Positions 10,456-20,864 of a stretch of 64,000 nt of DNA are shown in pieces. A program made the translations under genes and the position numbers. Source of the stretch: Pseudomonas sp. Irchel s3h17. GTDB taxonomy: Bacteria > Pseudomonadota > Gammaproteobacteria > Pseudomonadales > Pseudomonadaceae. Positions within the stretch are counted from its first letter, which is position 1. Each line of letters opens with the position of its first letter. The notes under the pieces were generated by a model that was not told the DNA's origin, did not search any database, and saw only the letters and a list, made by a program, of their open reading frames with translations. Where the stretch lies: contig NZ_FYDL01000007.1 in assembly GCF_900187505.1 (NCBI RefSeq), positions 124,001 to 188,000 of the forward strand, written 5' to 3'.

Positions 10456-11484
10456 ATGCACCGCTATGCTCAACGACTGCCTCACCTGATCCGGAGCCTG
10501 CTGCTTTTGTCCCTGCTCACCGCTACAGGCGCCCATGCGGCGCAAAAAATCGACTTGATCATCGATACCGACCCTGGTGCCGACGACGTGGTGGCGTTGC
10601 TGTTTGCACTGGCTTCGCCGGAGACCTTGAGCGTTCGCGCGTTGACCACCGTGGCCGGTAACGTGCGTCTGGACAAGACCTCGCGCAATGCGCGGCTGGC
10701 CCGTGAGTGGGCTGGGCGCGAAGACGTGCCGGTCTATGCCGGTGCGCCGAAGCCGCTGATGCGCGCGCCGATCTATGCCGAGGATATTCATGGCAAGGAG
10801 GGCTTGTCCGGTGTCACGGTGCATGAGCCCAAGGCCGGACTTGCCGAAGGCAATGCCGTCAACTACCTGATTGACACCTTGCGAGCGGCCAGGCCTCACA
10901 GCATCACCATCGCCATGCTGGGGCCGCAGACCAACCTGGCATTGGCGCTGATCCAGGCGCCGGACATCACCCAGGGCATCAAGGAGGTGGTGATCATGGG
11001 CGGTGCGCACTTCAACGGCGGCAATATCACGCCGGTGGCCGAGTTCAACCTGTTTGCCGACCCGCAGGCGGCTGAAGTGGTGCTCAAGAGCGGTGTGAAG
11101 CTGACCTATCTGCCGCTGGACGTGACCCACAAGATCCTCACCAGCGATGCCCGGCTCAAGCAGATCGCGGCACTGAACAATCATGCCAGCAAGCTGGTGG
11201 GCGACATTCTCAACGAGTACGTCAAGGGCGACATGGAGCACTACGGTATGCCTGGTGGCCCAGTGCACGACGCGACGGTCATTGCCTACCTGCTCAAGCC
11301 TCAGCTGTTCAGCGGTCGGGCAGTCAACGTGGTGGTCGACAGCCGTGAAGGGCCAACCTTCGGCCAGACCATCGTTGACTGGCATGACGGCCTGAAGGCG
11401 CCGAAGAATGCGTTCTGGGTCGAAAGCGGCGATGCCCAAGGCTTCTTTGACCTGCTGACCGAGCGCCTGGCTCGTCTCAAGTGA
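10456..11484 (+). CDS. Exported inosine/uridine-type nucleoside hydrolase
   Basis: This 342-residue protein belongs to the IUNH nucleoside hydrolase family, which splits ribonucleosides to free base and ribose. The calcium-binding motif DTDPGADD is at residues 37-44, and later family blocks (MGGAHFNGGN, EFNLFADPQAA) are intact. A signal peptide ending GAHAA indicates a periplasmic enzyme. It lies 40 bases after rbsD with no terminator between, and a strong one after it. Inference: it releases ribose from nucleosides in the periplasm so that RbsB can collect it. Confidence 0.92.
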   Translation: MHRYAQRLPHLIRSLLLLSLLTATGAHAAQKIDLIIDTDPGADDVVALLFALASPETLSVRALTTVAGNVRLDKTSRNARLAREWAGREDVPVYAGAPKPLMRAPIYAEDIHGKEGLSGVTVHEPKAGLAEGNAVNYLIDTLRAARPHSITIAMLGPQTNLALALIQAPDITQGIKEVVIMGGAHFNGGNITPVAEFNLFADPQAAEVVLKSGVKLTYLPLDVTHKILTSDARLKQIAALNNHASKLVGDILNEYVKGDMEHYGMPGGPVHDATVIAYLLKPQLFSGRAVNVVVDSREGPTFGQTIVDWHDGLKAPKNAFWVESGDAQGFFDLLTERLARLK

Positions 11485-11490
11485 GCCTGG

Positions 11491-11519
11491 CCCCGCAGGT
11501 GCCAGCCTGCGGGGTTTTT
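11491..11519 (+). terminator. Rho-independent terminator of the rbs operon
   Basis: A perfect 9-bp stem (CCCCGCAGG against CCTGCGGGG) with a 6-base loop is followed by five T residues. Confidence 0.92.
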
Positions 11520-11730
11520 ACGCCTGTCCAGTGTGCGTGACACCCTTGTGGTCGGCGGGGTGCTTGTCGAGTATCTGTTCGATGAAGCGTTGCGCGGCCT
11601 GGGTCCCCAGTTCCTTGACCAGCAGGTCGATACCAATGATCGCCAGTTCTTCCGGACTGCCCGGGCTGTAGGAGCAGTGGCCTTCAGGCCAGCTGGCCTT
11701 GATGTCGGCGTCGATGTGCACGGTACTCAT
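11518..11730 (-). CDS. Small conserved-type hypothetical protein
   Basis: This 70-residue acidic protein is not recognised as a named family. It has a predicted helical C-terminal half (ELAIIGIDLLVKELG and AAQRFIEQILDKH) and no signal or membrane segment. Codon use matches the neighbours and a GAGATT ribosome-like site precedes the ATG. It is convergent with the nucleoside hydrolase, its stop lying inside the terminator T tract. Confidence 0.6.
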   Translation of the reverse strand: MSTVHIDADIKASWPEGHCSYSPGSPEELAIIGIDLLVKELGTQAAQRFIEQILDKHPADHKGVTHTGQA

Positions 11731-11860
11731 GGGAATCTCGCGAAGTCGGGAGGGTCAGTGGGTTGAGTTAAGCATTTTGCGCGACGTTTGGCACTGCGAC
11801 TTAGGCATGAATGTGCAGCTATGCGACACTTGGACATCTACCGATGTCGAGGAACAGGCT

Positions 11861-12166
11861 GTGCAGATTGATTTGAGTACCCCGGACGGCTTGACGCTGG
11901 AGGCCGTGCGCCAGCTATTGGCGTCTGCCAGCGATGAACAGCACACCCAGTTGAGGGTTACGCGCTCGGGTATTGCCTACATTTCGTCGGGCGCCGTGGG
12001 CGGAACGGATATCGACGGGCTGCTGTTCCGGCTGGAAACCTGGGCCAAGGGCTCGGGCTACGTCGGCGCGGTCGCCGCCAGTGATGCGGTGTGGGTGATG
12101 CAGATCTTCAGCGCCTTGAAGCAGAACTGGCCCAATCCTCCTTTTGACTACATCGACATCTACTGA
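11861..12166 (+). CDS. Hypothetical cytoplasmic protein
   Basis: This protein of about 101 residues has no family I recognise. The core (DGLTLEAVRQLLASASD, LRVTRSGIAYISS) looks like a small alpha/beta fold. The start is taken as the GTG at 11861 because GAGGA lies seven bases upstream; ATG codons further upstream in the same frame (such as 11807) have no ribosome site and add residues that look non-coding. The gene stands alone. Confidence 0.6.
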   Translation: MQIDLSTPDGLTLEAVRQLLASASDEQHTQLRVTRSGIAYISSGAVGGTDIDGLLFRLETWAKGSGYVGAVAASDAVWVMQIFSALKQNWPNPPFDYIDIY

Positions 12167-12334
12167 GCCCTGTTCATATTCAGTCACGATTGTGGGCTGA
12201 ACAGGTGTGCAAGGCTCAGGCAAACTTGCACGTTTGGCGCGTATGAGGGCCAGGTAGTGGCCGCGACCATGAACCAAGCCCCCGAACGGTTGTCGCAGGC
12301 ATTCAGTTTAAATTTTTTGAAAAAAGGAGGCGTC

Positions 12335-12649
12335 ATGCCTTGGAAGCTCGTGTCATTGGGTACATTGCTGGCCGCCGTCATGTTGAGCGGTTGCAGCACC
12401 ACCTCCGAGAAGGCAAAAGACCCCGCGGTGGCCCAGGCGGGCAGTGGTCGCTGTGATGCCAAGGCTGCCGAATTTGCCTTGGGCAAGAAGGCTTCGCCGC
12501 AATTGCTGGAAGAGGCCCGTACGCGCTCTGGCTCGCAGAATGCCCGGATCCTCAAGCCTCACGACATGATGACCCTGGAGTACCGCTCCGACCGTTTGAA
12601 CCTGAACACCGATGCCAACCTGGTGATTACCCGGGTCAATTGCGGCTGA
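12335..12649 (+). CDS. Peptidase inhibitor I78 family lipoprotein
   Basis: This protein of about 104 residues has a lipoprotein signal (VMLSGCSTT) followed by an I78-type inhibitor domain. Family features seen are the CDAKAAEFALGKK start, the SGSQNARILKPHDMMTLEY core and the C-terminal cysteine that would pair with the first. I78 proteins inhibit serine proteases, and an envelope location suggests protection against external or periplasmic proteases. AAAAGGAGG directly precedes the chosen ATG; the upstream in-frame ATG has no such site. Confidence 0.85.
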   Translation: MPWKLVSLGTLLAAVMLSGCSTTSEKAKDPAVAQAGSGRCDAKAAEFALGKKASPQLLEEARTRSGSQNARILKPHDMMTLEYRSDRLNLNTDANLVITRVNCG

Positions 12650-12680
12650 CCGCTTCAGGCTTTTACAGCGCCCATAAAAA

Positions 12681-12707
12681 ACCCCGTCACATGGACGGGG
12701 TTTTTTT
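12681..12707. terminator. Bidirectional terminator
   Basis: An 8-bp stem (ACCCCGTC against GACGGGGT) is flanked by A and T tracts, so it can serve both the I78 gene on the plus strand and the cold-shock gene on the minus strand. Confidence 0.9.
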
Positions 12708-12721
12708 AGTGCGCCGAGAAA

Positions 12722-12934
12722 TTACTCTGGGCGAACCTGTGCAGCTTGCATACCCTTTTGGCCTTTCTCAGCCACGAAGGAAACGGTCTGGCCTTCTTTC
12801 AGGCTTTTGAAACCGTCGCTTTCGATAGCTTTGAAGTGTACGAACAGGTCGTCACCGCCACCTTGAGGAGTGATGAAGCCGAAGCCTTTTTCATCGTTGA
12901 ACCATTTGACGGTGCCGGTTTGGCGATTAGACAT
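12722..12934 (-). CDS. CspA-family cold-shock protein
   Basis: This 70-residue single cold-shock domain protein binds single-stranded RNA and DNA and acts as an RNA chaperone. RNP1 (KGFGFITP) and RNP2 (DLFVHF) are intact and the length is standard. It resembles CapB/CspA proteins of pseudomonads; the exact paralogue cannot be named. The start is the ATG at 12934, after a GGAG site; the open frame beyond it is untranslated leader. Confidence 0.92.
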   Translation of the reverse strand: MSNRQTGTVKWFNDEKGFGFITPQGGGDDLFVHFKAIESDGFKSLKEGQTVSFVAEKGQKGMQAAQVRPE

Positions 12935-13230
12935 GGTGTATCTCCAAGAAACATATATTTTCAGTAGTACTGTGCTGCTCAGGCCAACTGGGCACACCGG
13001 GATATCATAGTCGAAATGTTCGACTTGGAACCCCCCCAGCAACGCTGTTTGCCAACCAGGCGCATGTTATTTTGCCCTGAAAACCGCTGAAACCCCCTGT
13101 TTACGGGGGGTTGAGGCAAAAATAAAAGCGATAAAAAAAGCTGTAAAAGCTGTGTAATTTGTTGGTTTTGGCCGTTTCCTGGCCTTTTTTTGACCGTCCT
13201 GAGCGTCAAGGCACCCTGTCGAAGCCGGTG

Positions 13231-13527
13231 TTATTTAGCCTTGCAGACGGCAATGGCAGCCTGCGCCTTGGCGACGAGCTGGGGTGATGGCGGGGTCTGC
13301 TTACTCATCAATTGGCCGATTTCTTCGGTCGTGAGTTTTTCGTTGAGCTGGTCTGCACCGCAGGCGCAATGCTTCTTGGCGTTTGCCTCGCCGATGGTCT
13401 GGGCGGCGGCAGGGGTGCAATCCTTCATGAAGGCGTCGCGCGTTCCGGCAGGCCAGGCTGCCTGTGCACTGAGCGGAAGCAACATGACCAGTGGGGCGGC
13501 AAGGGCGAAAAGGCGGGTAAGGCGCAT
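13231..13527 (-). CDS. Exported small cysteine-bearing hypothetical protein
   Basis: This 98-residue protein has a signal peptide (residues 1-23, ending LSAQA) and a mature part of about 75 residues with four cysteines (one in DCTPAAAQ, two in HCACG, one near the end), likely in two disulfides. I do not recognise the family. It has its own promoter region and stands alone between the cold-shock gene and thrS. Confidence 0.7.
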   Translation of the reverse strand: MRLTRLFALAAPLVMLLPLSAQAAWPAGTRDAFMKDCTPAAAQTIGEANAKKHCACGADQLNEKLTTEEIGQLMSKQTPPSPQLVAKAQAAIAVCKAK

Positions 13528-13796
13528 GGCAGGAACTCCTCGAGGTCGATAAGTGACGCGATTCTCAGCCTATTTGAGGCCCGGCGTACATGCCAAGTTC
13601 ATTTTTCTGCGGCGCGCCCTCTGAATCGGTGCTTTGCGCGACGACCGCGCAGCCATGACCGTTCATCTGTGCTAGCATCCCGTGCTCGGGTATTTTCAGG
13701 CGCCGGATGATCCGTTCTCCGCTCGCGGTCGATACCCGAATAACCCTGATTTGATCTCCAGTCACTCTGGTTCGGTTTCCGGTTGGCCGCAAGGCT
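13528..13796. other. Promoter region and upstream leader of thrS
   Basis: No gene is supported here; the minus-strand frames at 13565-13862 lack ribosome sites. A TGTGCTAGCAT extended -10-like element near 13668 could start a thrS transcript with a leader of about 230 bases, which would include the two hairpins described next. Confidence 0.4.
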
Positions 13797-13815
13797 CCTG
13801 CCGCTGTAAGGCAGG
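13797..13815 (+). promoter_or_regulatory. Upstream anticodon-arm-like hairpin of the thrS leader
   Basis: A perfect 6-bp stem (CCTGCC against GGCAGG) closes a 7-base loop, GCTGTAA. Numbered as a tRNA anticodon loop, positions 34-37 read U-G-U-A, so the loop presents UGU, a threonine anticodon. Position 33 is C rather than U. Confidence 0.5.
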
Positions 13816-13872
13816 CGTTCATCATTGAATGGCCTGGGCTGAATCGCGTACTGGCTGCTCATCCCAACCCAC

Positions 13873-13893
13873 GTGACCTTTGGTAGGGGTCAC
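13873..13893 (+). promoter_or_regulatory. ThrRS operator-like anticodon-arm mimic before thrS
   Basis: The 21-base hairpin GTGACC-T...G-GGTCAC has a 7-bp stem (the last pair is T-G) and a 7-base loop, UUGGUAG. In tRNA numbering this is U32 U33 G34 G35 U36 A37 G38, that is, the threonine anticodon GGU with the invariant U33 and a purine at 37. It ends five bases before the AGGAGAGGAGG ribosome site of thrS. In E. coli, ThrRS represses its own mRNA by binding such a mimic at the same place. Confidence 0.65.
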
Positions 13894-13912
13894 CACTAGG
13901 AGAGGAGGCGCC

Positions 13913-15835
13913 ATGCCCACCATTACTCTTCCCGACGGCAGTCAACGTTCGTTCGATCATCCGGTTTCCGTAGCCGAGGTCGCCGCATCCATTGGTGCAG
14001 GCCTGGCCAAGGCCACCCTGGCCGGCAAGGTCAATGGCCAGCTGGTTGACGCCTGCGATGTCATCGACAGCGATGCCACCCTGCAAATCATCACGCCCAA
14101 AGACGAAGAGGGGCTGGAGATCATTCGCCACTCTTGCGCGCACCTGATTGGCCATGCGGTCAAGCAGCTGTACCCGACGGCGAAAATGGTGATCGGTCCG
14201 GTCATCGATGAAGGCTTCTATTACGATATCGCCTACGAGCGTCCTTTCACTCCGGACGACCTGGCGGCCATCGAACAGCGCATGCACCTGCTGATCGAGA
14301 AAGATTACGACGTCATCAAGAAAGTCACTCCGCGCGCCGAAGTGATCGACGTGTTCACCCAGCGTGGCGAAGACTACAAGCTGCGCCTGGTCGAGGACAT
14401 GCCGAACGAACAGGCCATGGGCCTGTACTTTCACGAAGAATATGTCGACATGTGCCGCGGTCCGCACGTGCCGAACACCCGCTTCCTGAAGTCCTTCAAG
14501 CTGACCAAGCTGTCCGGCGCCTACTGGCGCGGTGATGCCAAGAACGAGCAATTGCAGCGCGTTTACGGCACCGCCTGGGCGGACAAGAAGCAACTGGCCG
14601 CTTACATCCAGCGTATTGAAGAAGCCGAAAAGCGCGACCATCGCAAGATCGGCAAGCGCCTTGGCCTGTTCCACACCCAGGAAGAAGCGCCGGGCATGGT
14701 GTTCTGGCACCCGAACGGCTGGACCCTGTACCAGGTACTCGAGCAGTACATGCGCAAGGTTCAGCGTGAAAACGGCTACCTCGAGATCAAGACGCCGCAA
14801 GTGGTTGACCGTAGCCTGTGGGAGAAATCCGGGCACTGGGCCAACTACGCCGAGAACATGTTTACCACCGAGTCGGAAAGCCGCGACTACGCGATCAAGC
14901 CAATGAACTGCCCTTGCCACGTGCAGGTGTTCAACCAGGGCCTGAAAAGCTACCGCGAGCTGCCAATGCGTCTGGCCGAGTTCGGTGCGTGCCACCGTAA
15001 CGAGCCGTCGGGCGCGTTGCACGGCATCATGCGCGTGCGTGCCTTCACCCAGGACGATGCCCACATCTTCTGCACCGAAGAGCAGATGCAGGCCGAATCT
15101 GCTGCCTTCATCAAGCTGACCATGGATGTCTATGCCGACTTCGGCTTCAAAGACATCGAGATGAAGCTGTCCACTCGTCCGGAAAAACGCGTCGGTTCCG
15201 ATGAATTGTGGGATCGCGCAGAAACTGCATTGGCCGCGGCCCTAGACAGTGCGGGCCTGCCGTACGATCTGCAGCCGGGCGAGGGCGCTTTCTACGGTCC
15301 GAAAATCGAGTTCTCGCTAAAAGATTGCCTTGGCCGTGTCTGGCAATGTGGTACCTTGCAGCTCGATTTTAACCTGCCTATCCGTCTGGGAGCCGAATAC
15401 GTCTCCGAAGACAACAGCCGCAAGCACCCGGTCATGTTGCACCGGGCGATCCTGGGTTCCTTCGAACGTTTCGTCGGGATTCTGATCGAGCATTACGAGG
15501 GCGCGTTCCCTGCGTGGCTGGCTCCGACCCAGGCAGTGATCATGAATATCACTGATAAACAGGCAGATTTTGCCGCTGAAGTTGAAAAAACTCTCAATCA
15601 AGGCGGTTTTCGTGCCAAGTCTGACTTGAGAAATGAAAAGATCGGCTTTAAAATCCGCGAGCATACTTTGCTCAAGGTTCCCTATCTCTTGGTTATTGGA
15701 GATCGGGAAGTCGAGATGCAGACTGTCGCTGTGCGTACTCGTGAAGGTGCTGACCTGGGCTCGATGCCCGTCGCCCAGTTCGCTGAGTTTCTCGCGCAAG
15801 CGGTTTCCCGGCGTGGTCGCCCAGATTCGGAGTAA
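13913..15835 (+). CDS. thrS: Threonyl-tRNA synthetase
   Basis: This 640-residue class II synthetase charges tRNA-Thr. Domains in order are an N-terminal TGS domain (1-61), the editing domain with the HLIGH motif at 77-81, the catalytic core with the zinc cysteine in [11 protein letters not shown], and a C-terminal anticodon-binding domain. Its length equals that of the family. The ATG at 13913 is chosen because AGGAGG precedes it and MPTITLPDG is the family start; the upstream in-frame ATG would add 11 residues. It heads the translation operon, and its stop overlaps the probable infC start. Confidence 0.97.
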   Translation: MPTITLPDGSQRSFDHPVSVAEVAASIGAGLAKATLAGKVNGQLVDACDVIDSDATLQIITPKDEEGLEIIRHSCAHLIGHAVKQLYPTAKMVIGPVIDEGFYYDIAYERPFTPDDLAAIEQRMHLLIEKDYDVIKKVTPRAEVIDVFTQRGEDYKLRLVEDMPNEQAMGLYFHEEYVDMCRGPHVPNTRFLKSFKLTKLSGAYWRGDAKNEQLQRVYGTAWADKKQLAAYIQRIEEAEKRDHRKIGKRLGLFHTQEEAPGMVFWHPNGWTLYQVLEQYMRKVQRENGYLEIKTPQVVDRSLWEKSGHWANYAENMFTTESESRDYAIKPMNCPCHVQVFNQGLKSYRELPMRLAEFGACHRNEPSGALHGIMRVRAFTQDDAHIFCTEEQMQAESAAFIKLTMDVYADFGFKDIEMKLSTRPEKRVGSDELWDRAETALAAALDSAGLPYDLQPGEGAFYGPKIEFSLKDCLGRVWQCGTLQLDFNLPIRLGAEYVSEDNSRKHPVMLHRAILGSFERFVGILIEHYEGAFPAWLAPTQAVIMNITDKQADFAAEVEKTLNQGGFRAKSDLRNEKIGFKIREHTLLKVPYLLVIGDREVEMQTVAVRTREGADLGSMPVAQFAEFLAQAVSRRGRPDSE

Positions 15836-16386
15836 TTATTATTAAGCGTGAAATGAGACAAGATAAACGAGCTGCACCGAAAGCCCCGATCAACGAGAAT
15901 ATCTCGGCACGCGAGGTTCGGTTAATTGGGGCTGAAGGTGAACAGCTTGGGATTGTGTCAATTGAAGACGCGCTTCTTAAGGCTGAAGAAGCCAAGCTCG
16001 ATTTGGTGGAGATTTCCGCCGATGCAGTACCCCCTGTTTGCAAGCTGATGGACTACGGCAAATCGATCTTCGAGAAGAAGAAGCAGGTTGCCGCGGCCAA
16101 GAAAAACCAGAAGCAGATTCAGGTTAAAGAAATCAAGTTTCGTCCAGGGACGGAGGAAGGGGATTACCAGGTAAAACTGCGCAACCTGGTACGTTTCCTG
16201 AGTGATGGGGACAGGGCCAAGGTATCCTTGCGATTCCGCGGCCGTGAGATGGCCCACCAGGAGCTGGGGATGGAACTCCTCAAGCGGGTTGAAGGTGACT
16301 TGCTCGAGTACGGTTCGGTCGAACAGCATCCTAAGATGGAAGGACGCCAGCTGATCATGGTCATCGCCCCGAAAAAGAAGAAGTAA
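15835..16386 (+). CDS. infC: Translation initiation factor IF-3 (ATT start)
   Basis: IF-3 binds the 30S subunit, blocks early 50S joining and checks the start codon. The protein has the N domain ([18 protein letters not shown]), a lysine-rich linker and the C domain ending in KKKK. The first in-frame ATG (15853) lacks a ribosome site. The frame before it reads ATT-ATT-ATT-AAG-CGT-GAA-ATG, giving the family N terminus MIIKREMRQ and a 183-residue length. An AUU start is the known basis of IF-3 autoregulation in E. coli. Which of the three ATT codons (15835, 15838, 15841) is used cannot be told from sequence; the GGAG at 15829-15832 is best spaced for the third. The first would overlap the thrS stop by one base. 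Confidence 0.92.
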   Translation: MIIKREMRQDKRAAPKAPINENISAREVRLIGAEGEQLGIVSIEDALLKAEEAKLDLVEISADAVPPVCKLMDYGKSIFEKKKQVAAAKKNQKQIQVKEIKFRPGTEEGDYQVKLRNLVRFLSDGDRAKVSLRFRGREMAHQELGMELLKRVEGDLLEYGSVEQHPKMEGRQLIMVIAPKKKK

Positions 16387-16446
16387 TCAACAGGGCACGG
16401 CAGGCCTTCTGATTATGTTTATCAACTGAATGCGGAGTATCCGAAC

Positions 16447-16641
16447 ATGCCAAAGATGAAGACTAAAAGTGGTGCTGCTAAGCGGTTTCTGAAAACTGCT
16501 AACGGTATCAAGCACAAGCACGCTTTCAAGAGCCACATCCTGACCAAAATGTCGACTAAGCGTAAGCGTCAACTGCGCGGTAGCAGCTTGCTGCATCCGT
16601 CTGACGTGGCAAAAGTCAAGCGCATGCTGCGCCTTTGCTAA
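16447..16641 (+). CDS. rpmI: Ribosomal protein L35
   Basis: This 64-residue basic protein begins [17 protein letters not shown] and matches bacterial L35 in length and sequence. It is a 50S component. It follows infC by 60 bases and precedes rplT by 29. In E. coli, L20 represses this pair by binding the rpmI leader; a comparable site may lie within 16387-16446, but I could not define one. Confidence 0.97.
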   Translation: MPKMKTKSGAAKRFLKTANGIKHKHAFKSHILTKMSTKRKRQLRGSSLLHPSDVAKVKRMLRLC

Positions 16642-16670
16642 TTTTTGGTTAAGAATAGAGGAAGTAACTC

Positions 16671-17027
16671 ATGGCTCGTGTAAAGCGTGGCGTCATTGCC
16701 CGTAAACGTCACAAAAAAATTCTGAAACTCGCTAAAGGCTACTACGGCGCGCGTTCACGCGTATTCCGTGTTGCCAAGCAAGCGGTAATCAAGGCAGGCC
16801 AATACGCCTACCGTGACCGTCGTCAGAAAAAACGTCAGTTCCGCGCTCTGTGGATCGCTCGTATCAACGCTGGTGCTCGTGTTAACGGTCTGTCCTACAG
16901 CCGTTTCATCGCTGGCCTGAAAAAAGCGTCCATCGAAATCGACCGTAAGGTTCTGGCTGAACTGGCCGTGAACGAAAAAGCGGTGTTTGCTGCGATTGTC
17001 GAGAAAGCTAAAGCCACCTTGGCTTAA
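16671..17027 (+). CDS. rplT: Ribosomal protein L20
   Basis: This 118-residue basic protein ([20 protein letters not shown]) is L20, which binds 23S rRNA early in 50S assembly. Its length and sequence are standard. A GAGGAAG ribosome site precedes the ATG. A strong hairpin follows at 17083. Confidence 0.97.
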   Translation: MARVKRGVIARKRHKKILKLAKGYYGARSRVFRVAKQAVIKAGQYAYRDRRQKKRQFRALWIARINAGARVNGLSYSRFIAGLKKASIEIDRKVLAELAVNEKAVFAAIVEKAKATLA

Positions 17028-17082
17028 GTACCCCCGACAGTCACCCTGGGTTACTCCTGTAGCCCAAGGTGGTAAACGTCAT

Positions 17083-18153
<1,071 letters not shown>

Positions 18154-18179
18154 TCGTAACGAATTCTTAGGAGAGCAGG

Positions 18180-20558
18180 ATGAAATTCAGTGAACAATGG
18201 CTGCGCGGCTGGGTAAGCCCGCAGGTAAGTCGCGACGAGCTGGTTGCTCGTCTGTCGATGGCCGGTCTTGAGGTCGATAGCGTGACGCCGGCCGCCGGTG
18301 TTTTCAGTGGCGTGGTGGTGGGCGAGGTGCTGAGCACCGAGCAGCACCCGGATGCCGACAAACTGCGCGTTTGCCAGGTCAGCAGCGGTTCGGAAACCTT
18401 CCAGGTCGTGTGCGGTGCGCCAAACGTGCGTCCGGGCCTGAAGATCCCGTTCGCCATGATCGGTGCCGAACTGCCAGGTGACTTCAAGATCAAGAAAGCC
18501 AAGCTGCGGGGCGTCGAGTCCAACGGCATGCTGTGCTCGCAATCCGAGCTGCAGGTTGGTGAGGGCAACGATGGCCTGATGGAGCTGCCGGCCGATGCGC
18601 CGGTGGGCGAGGATTTCCGTGTCTACCTGGACCTGGAAGACGCCAGCATCGAGGTCGACCTGACCCCGAACCGCGGCGACTGCCTGTCCCTGGCCGGCCT
18701 GGCCCGTGAAGTCGGCGCGCTGTATGCCGCCGAAGTCACTCGTCCGGTAGTCGCTAGTGTTCCAGCCATGCACGATGAAGTGCGTCCGGTTGAAGTGCTG
18801 GCCCCGGCGGCTTGCCCGCGTTACCTGGGGCGCGTTATCCGTAACGTCGACCTGTCCAGGCCTACCCCGCTGTGGATGGTCGAGCGCCTGCGTCGCGCCG
18901 ACGTGCGCAGCATCGATGCTGCCGTCGACATCACCAACTACGTGATGCTGGAGCTGGGTCAACCGCTGCACGCCTTCGATCTTGCCGAGATCAACGGTGG
19001 CATCCGCGTGCGCATGGCCGAAGAGGGCGAGAAGCTGGTACTGCTCGATGGCCAGGAAGTCAGCCTGCGTGCCGATACCCTGGTCATCGCTGACCATACC
19101 CGTGCCCTGGCGATCGCCGGTGTCATGGGTGGCGAGCACAGCGGCGTGTCTGCAACCACTCGCGATGTGTTCCTGGAAAGCGCGTTCTTCGACCAGATCG
19201 CAGTGGCAGGCAAGGCACGTTCCTACGGCCTGCACACTGATGCCTCGCACCGCTACGAGCGGGGCGTGGATTGGCAACTGGCCCGTGAAGCCATGGAGCG
19301 CGCCACTGGCCTGCTGCTGGAAATCACCGGTGGCGAAGCCGGTCCGATCATCGAGGCCGTCAGCGAGCAACACCTGCCGTCCGTGGCGCCGGTCACCCTG
19401 CGTGCCCAGCGCATTACCCAGATGCTGGGCATGGAAATGGATTCGGCCGAAGTCGAGCGTCTGCTCAGCGCGTTGGGCCTGAAGATTTCTGCCGATGGGG
19501 CAGGGCAGTGGCGCGTCGAAGTGCCAAGCCATCGCTTCGATATCAGCCTGGAAGTCGACCTGATCGAAGAACTGGCCCGCCTGCACGGTTACAACCGTCT
19601 ACCGGTTCGCTACCCGCAAGCCCGCCTGGCGCCGCAAGCCAAGGCTGAAGCGCGCAGCGATCTGCCTGAGCTGCGTCGCCTGCTGGTGGCGCGTGGTTAC
19701 CAGGAAGCGATCACGTACAGCTTCATCGACCCGAAACAGTTCGAACTGTTCAATCCGGGTGTTGAACCGCTGCTGCTGGCCAACCCGATCTCCAACGACA
19801 TGGCGGCGATGCGTTCGTCCCTGTGGCCAGGACTGGTCAAGGCACTGCAGCACAACTTGAACCGTCAACAGGATCGCGTGCGCCTGTTCGAAAGCGGCCT
19901 GCGCTTCGTCGGTCAGCTGGAAGGCTTGAAGCAAGAGCCGATGCTTGCCGGCGTGGTATGTGGCAGCCGTCTGCCGGAAGGTTGGGCACAGGGTCGTGAT
20001 GTCGTCGATTTCTTCGACGTCAAGGCTGACGTGGAAGCGGTGCTGGGCTTTGCCGGTGCGCTGGATTCATTCACGTTCACTCCGGGCAAGCACCCGGCGT
20101 TGCACCCGGGTCAAACCGCGCGCATCGAGCGCGATGGCCGCGAAGTCGGTTTTGTCGGCGCGCTTCACCCTGAGTTGTCGAAAACCCTCGGTCTCGACCG
20201 TCCGGTCTTCGTCTTCGAGCTGGTTTTGAGCGAAGTGGCCTTGGGCAAAATGCCTAAATTCCACGAGTTATCGCGCTTTCCTGAAGTGCGTCGTGACCTG
20301 GCATTGCTGGCCGATGCGGGTGTTGCAGCCAGTGCTGTCATGGACGTAATCCGTGAAAATGCAGGCGAATGGCTGACAGACCTCAGGCTCTTTGACGTTT
20401 ATCAGGGTAAAGGCATTGATCCTGATAGAAAAAGCCTTGCAGTTGGCTTGACCTGGCAGCATCCATCGCGCACTCTTAATGACGATGAGGTGAATACCGC
20501 GACGCAAAACATCCTCACCTCGCTCGAACAAAGGTTGAACGCCACGTTAAGGAAGTGA
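18180..20558 (+). CDS. pheT: Phenylalanyl-tRNA synthetase beta subunit
   Basis: This 792-residue subunit contains the usual B1-B8 layout: an EMAP-like tRNA-binding domain (about 40-150), B3/B4 editing domain, B5 domain and a C-terminal ferredoxin-like anticodon domain. It edits mischarged Tyr-tRNA-Phe and supports the alpha subunit. AGGAG precedes the ATG. ihfA starts three bases after its stop. Confidence 0.97.
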   Translation: MKFSEQWLRGWVSPQVSRDELVARLSMAGLEVDSVTPAAGVFSGVVVGEVLSTEQHPDADKLRVCQVSSGSETFQVVCGAPNVRPGLKIPFAMIGAELPGDFKIKKAKLRGVESNGMLCSQSELQVGEGNDGLMELPADAPVGEDFRVYLDLEDASIEVDLTPNRGDCLSLAGLAREVGALYAAEVTRPVVASVPAMHDEVRPVEVLAPAACPRYLGRVIRNVDLSRPTPLWMVERLRRADVRSIDAAVDITNYVMLELGQPLHAFDLAEINGGIRVRMAEEGEKLVLLDGQEVSLRADTLVIADHTRALAIAGVMGGEHSGVSATTRDVFLESAFFDQIAVAGKARSYGLHTDASHRYERGVDWQLAREAMERATGLLLEITGGEAGPIIEAVSEQHLPSVAPVTLRAQRITQMLGMEMDSAEVERLLSALGLKISADGAGQWRVEVPSHRFDISLEVDLIEELARLHGYNRLPVRYPQARLAPQAKAEARSDLPELRRLLVARGYQEAITYSFIDPKQFELFNPGVEPLLLANPISNDMAAMRSSLWPGLVKALQHNLNRQQDRVRLFESGLRFVGQLEGLKQEPMLAGVVCGSRLPEGWAQGRDVVDFFDVKADVEAVLGFAGALDSFTFTPGKHPALHPGQTARIERDGREVGFVGALHPELSKTLGLDRPVFVFELVLSEVALGKMPKFHELSRFPEVRRDLALLADAGVAASAVMDVIRENAGEWLTDLRLFDVYQGKGIDPDRKSLAVGLTWQHPSRTLNDDEVNTATQNILTSLEQRLNATLRK

Positions 20559-20561
20559 CGT

Positions 20562-20864
20562 ATGGGGGCTTTGACGAAAGCTGAGATGGCGGAACGTCTG
20601 TATGAAGAGCTGGGCCTGAACAAGCGGGAAGCCAAGGAATTGGTCGAACTGTTTTTCGAAGAAATCAGGCACGCTCTTGAAGACAACGAACAGGTCAAGT
20701 TGTCCGGTTTCGGCAACTTCGACCTTCGGGACAAACGCCAGCGGCCTGGCCGCAATCCGAAAACGGGAGAAGAAATCCCGATCACGGCTCGCCGTGTGGT
20801 CACCTTTCGTCCAGGGCAGAAGTTGAAGGCCCGAGTTGAGGCTTATGCTGGAACCAAGTCATAA
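20562..20864 (+). CDS. ihfA: Integration host factor alpha subunit
   Basis: This 100-residue HU/IHF protein bends DNA as a heterodimer with IhfB. The DNA-binding arm with [14 protein letters not shown], including the intercalating proline, is intact, and the length is standard. Linkage to pheT is conserved across gammaproteobacteria. IHF is also needed by many phage-type integrases, such as the one 0.6 kb downstream. Confidence 0.97.
   Translation: MGALTKAEMAERLYEELGLNKREAKELVELFFEEIRHALEDNEQVKLSGFGNFDLRDKRQRPGRNPKTGEEIPITARRVVTFRPGQKLKARVEAYAGTKS

Noticed and set aside
13170..13191. A GGCC hairpin followed by seven T residues, possible end of a plus-strand small RNA
   Set aside because: The stem is only four base pairs and no promoter or second structure could be defined, so an RNA gene is not supported.
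13565..13862. Minus-strand frames upstream of thrS
   Set aside because: No ribosome sites and arginine-rich composition; the span is better explained as the thrS leader and promoter.
13859..15064. A 401-codon frame antisense to thrS
   Set aside because: It mirrors the thrS codons; thrS is certain.
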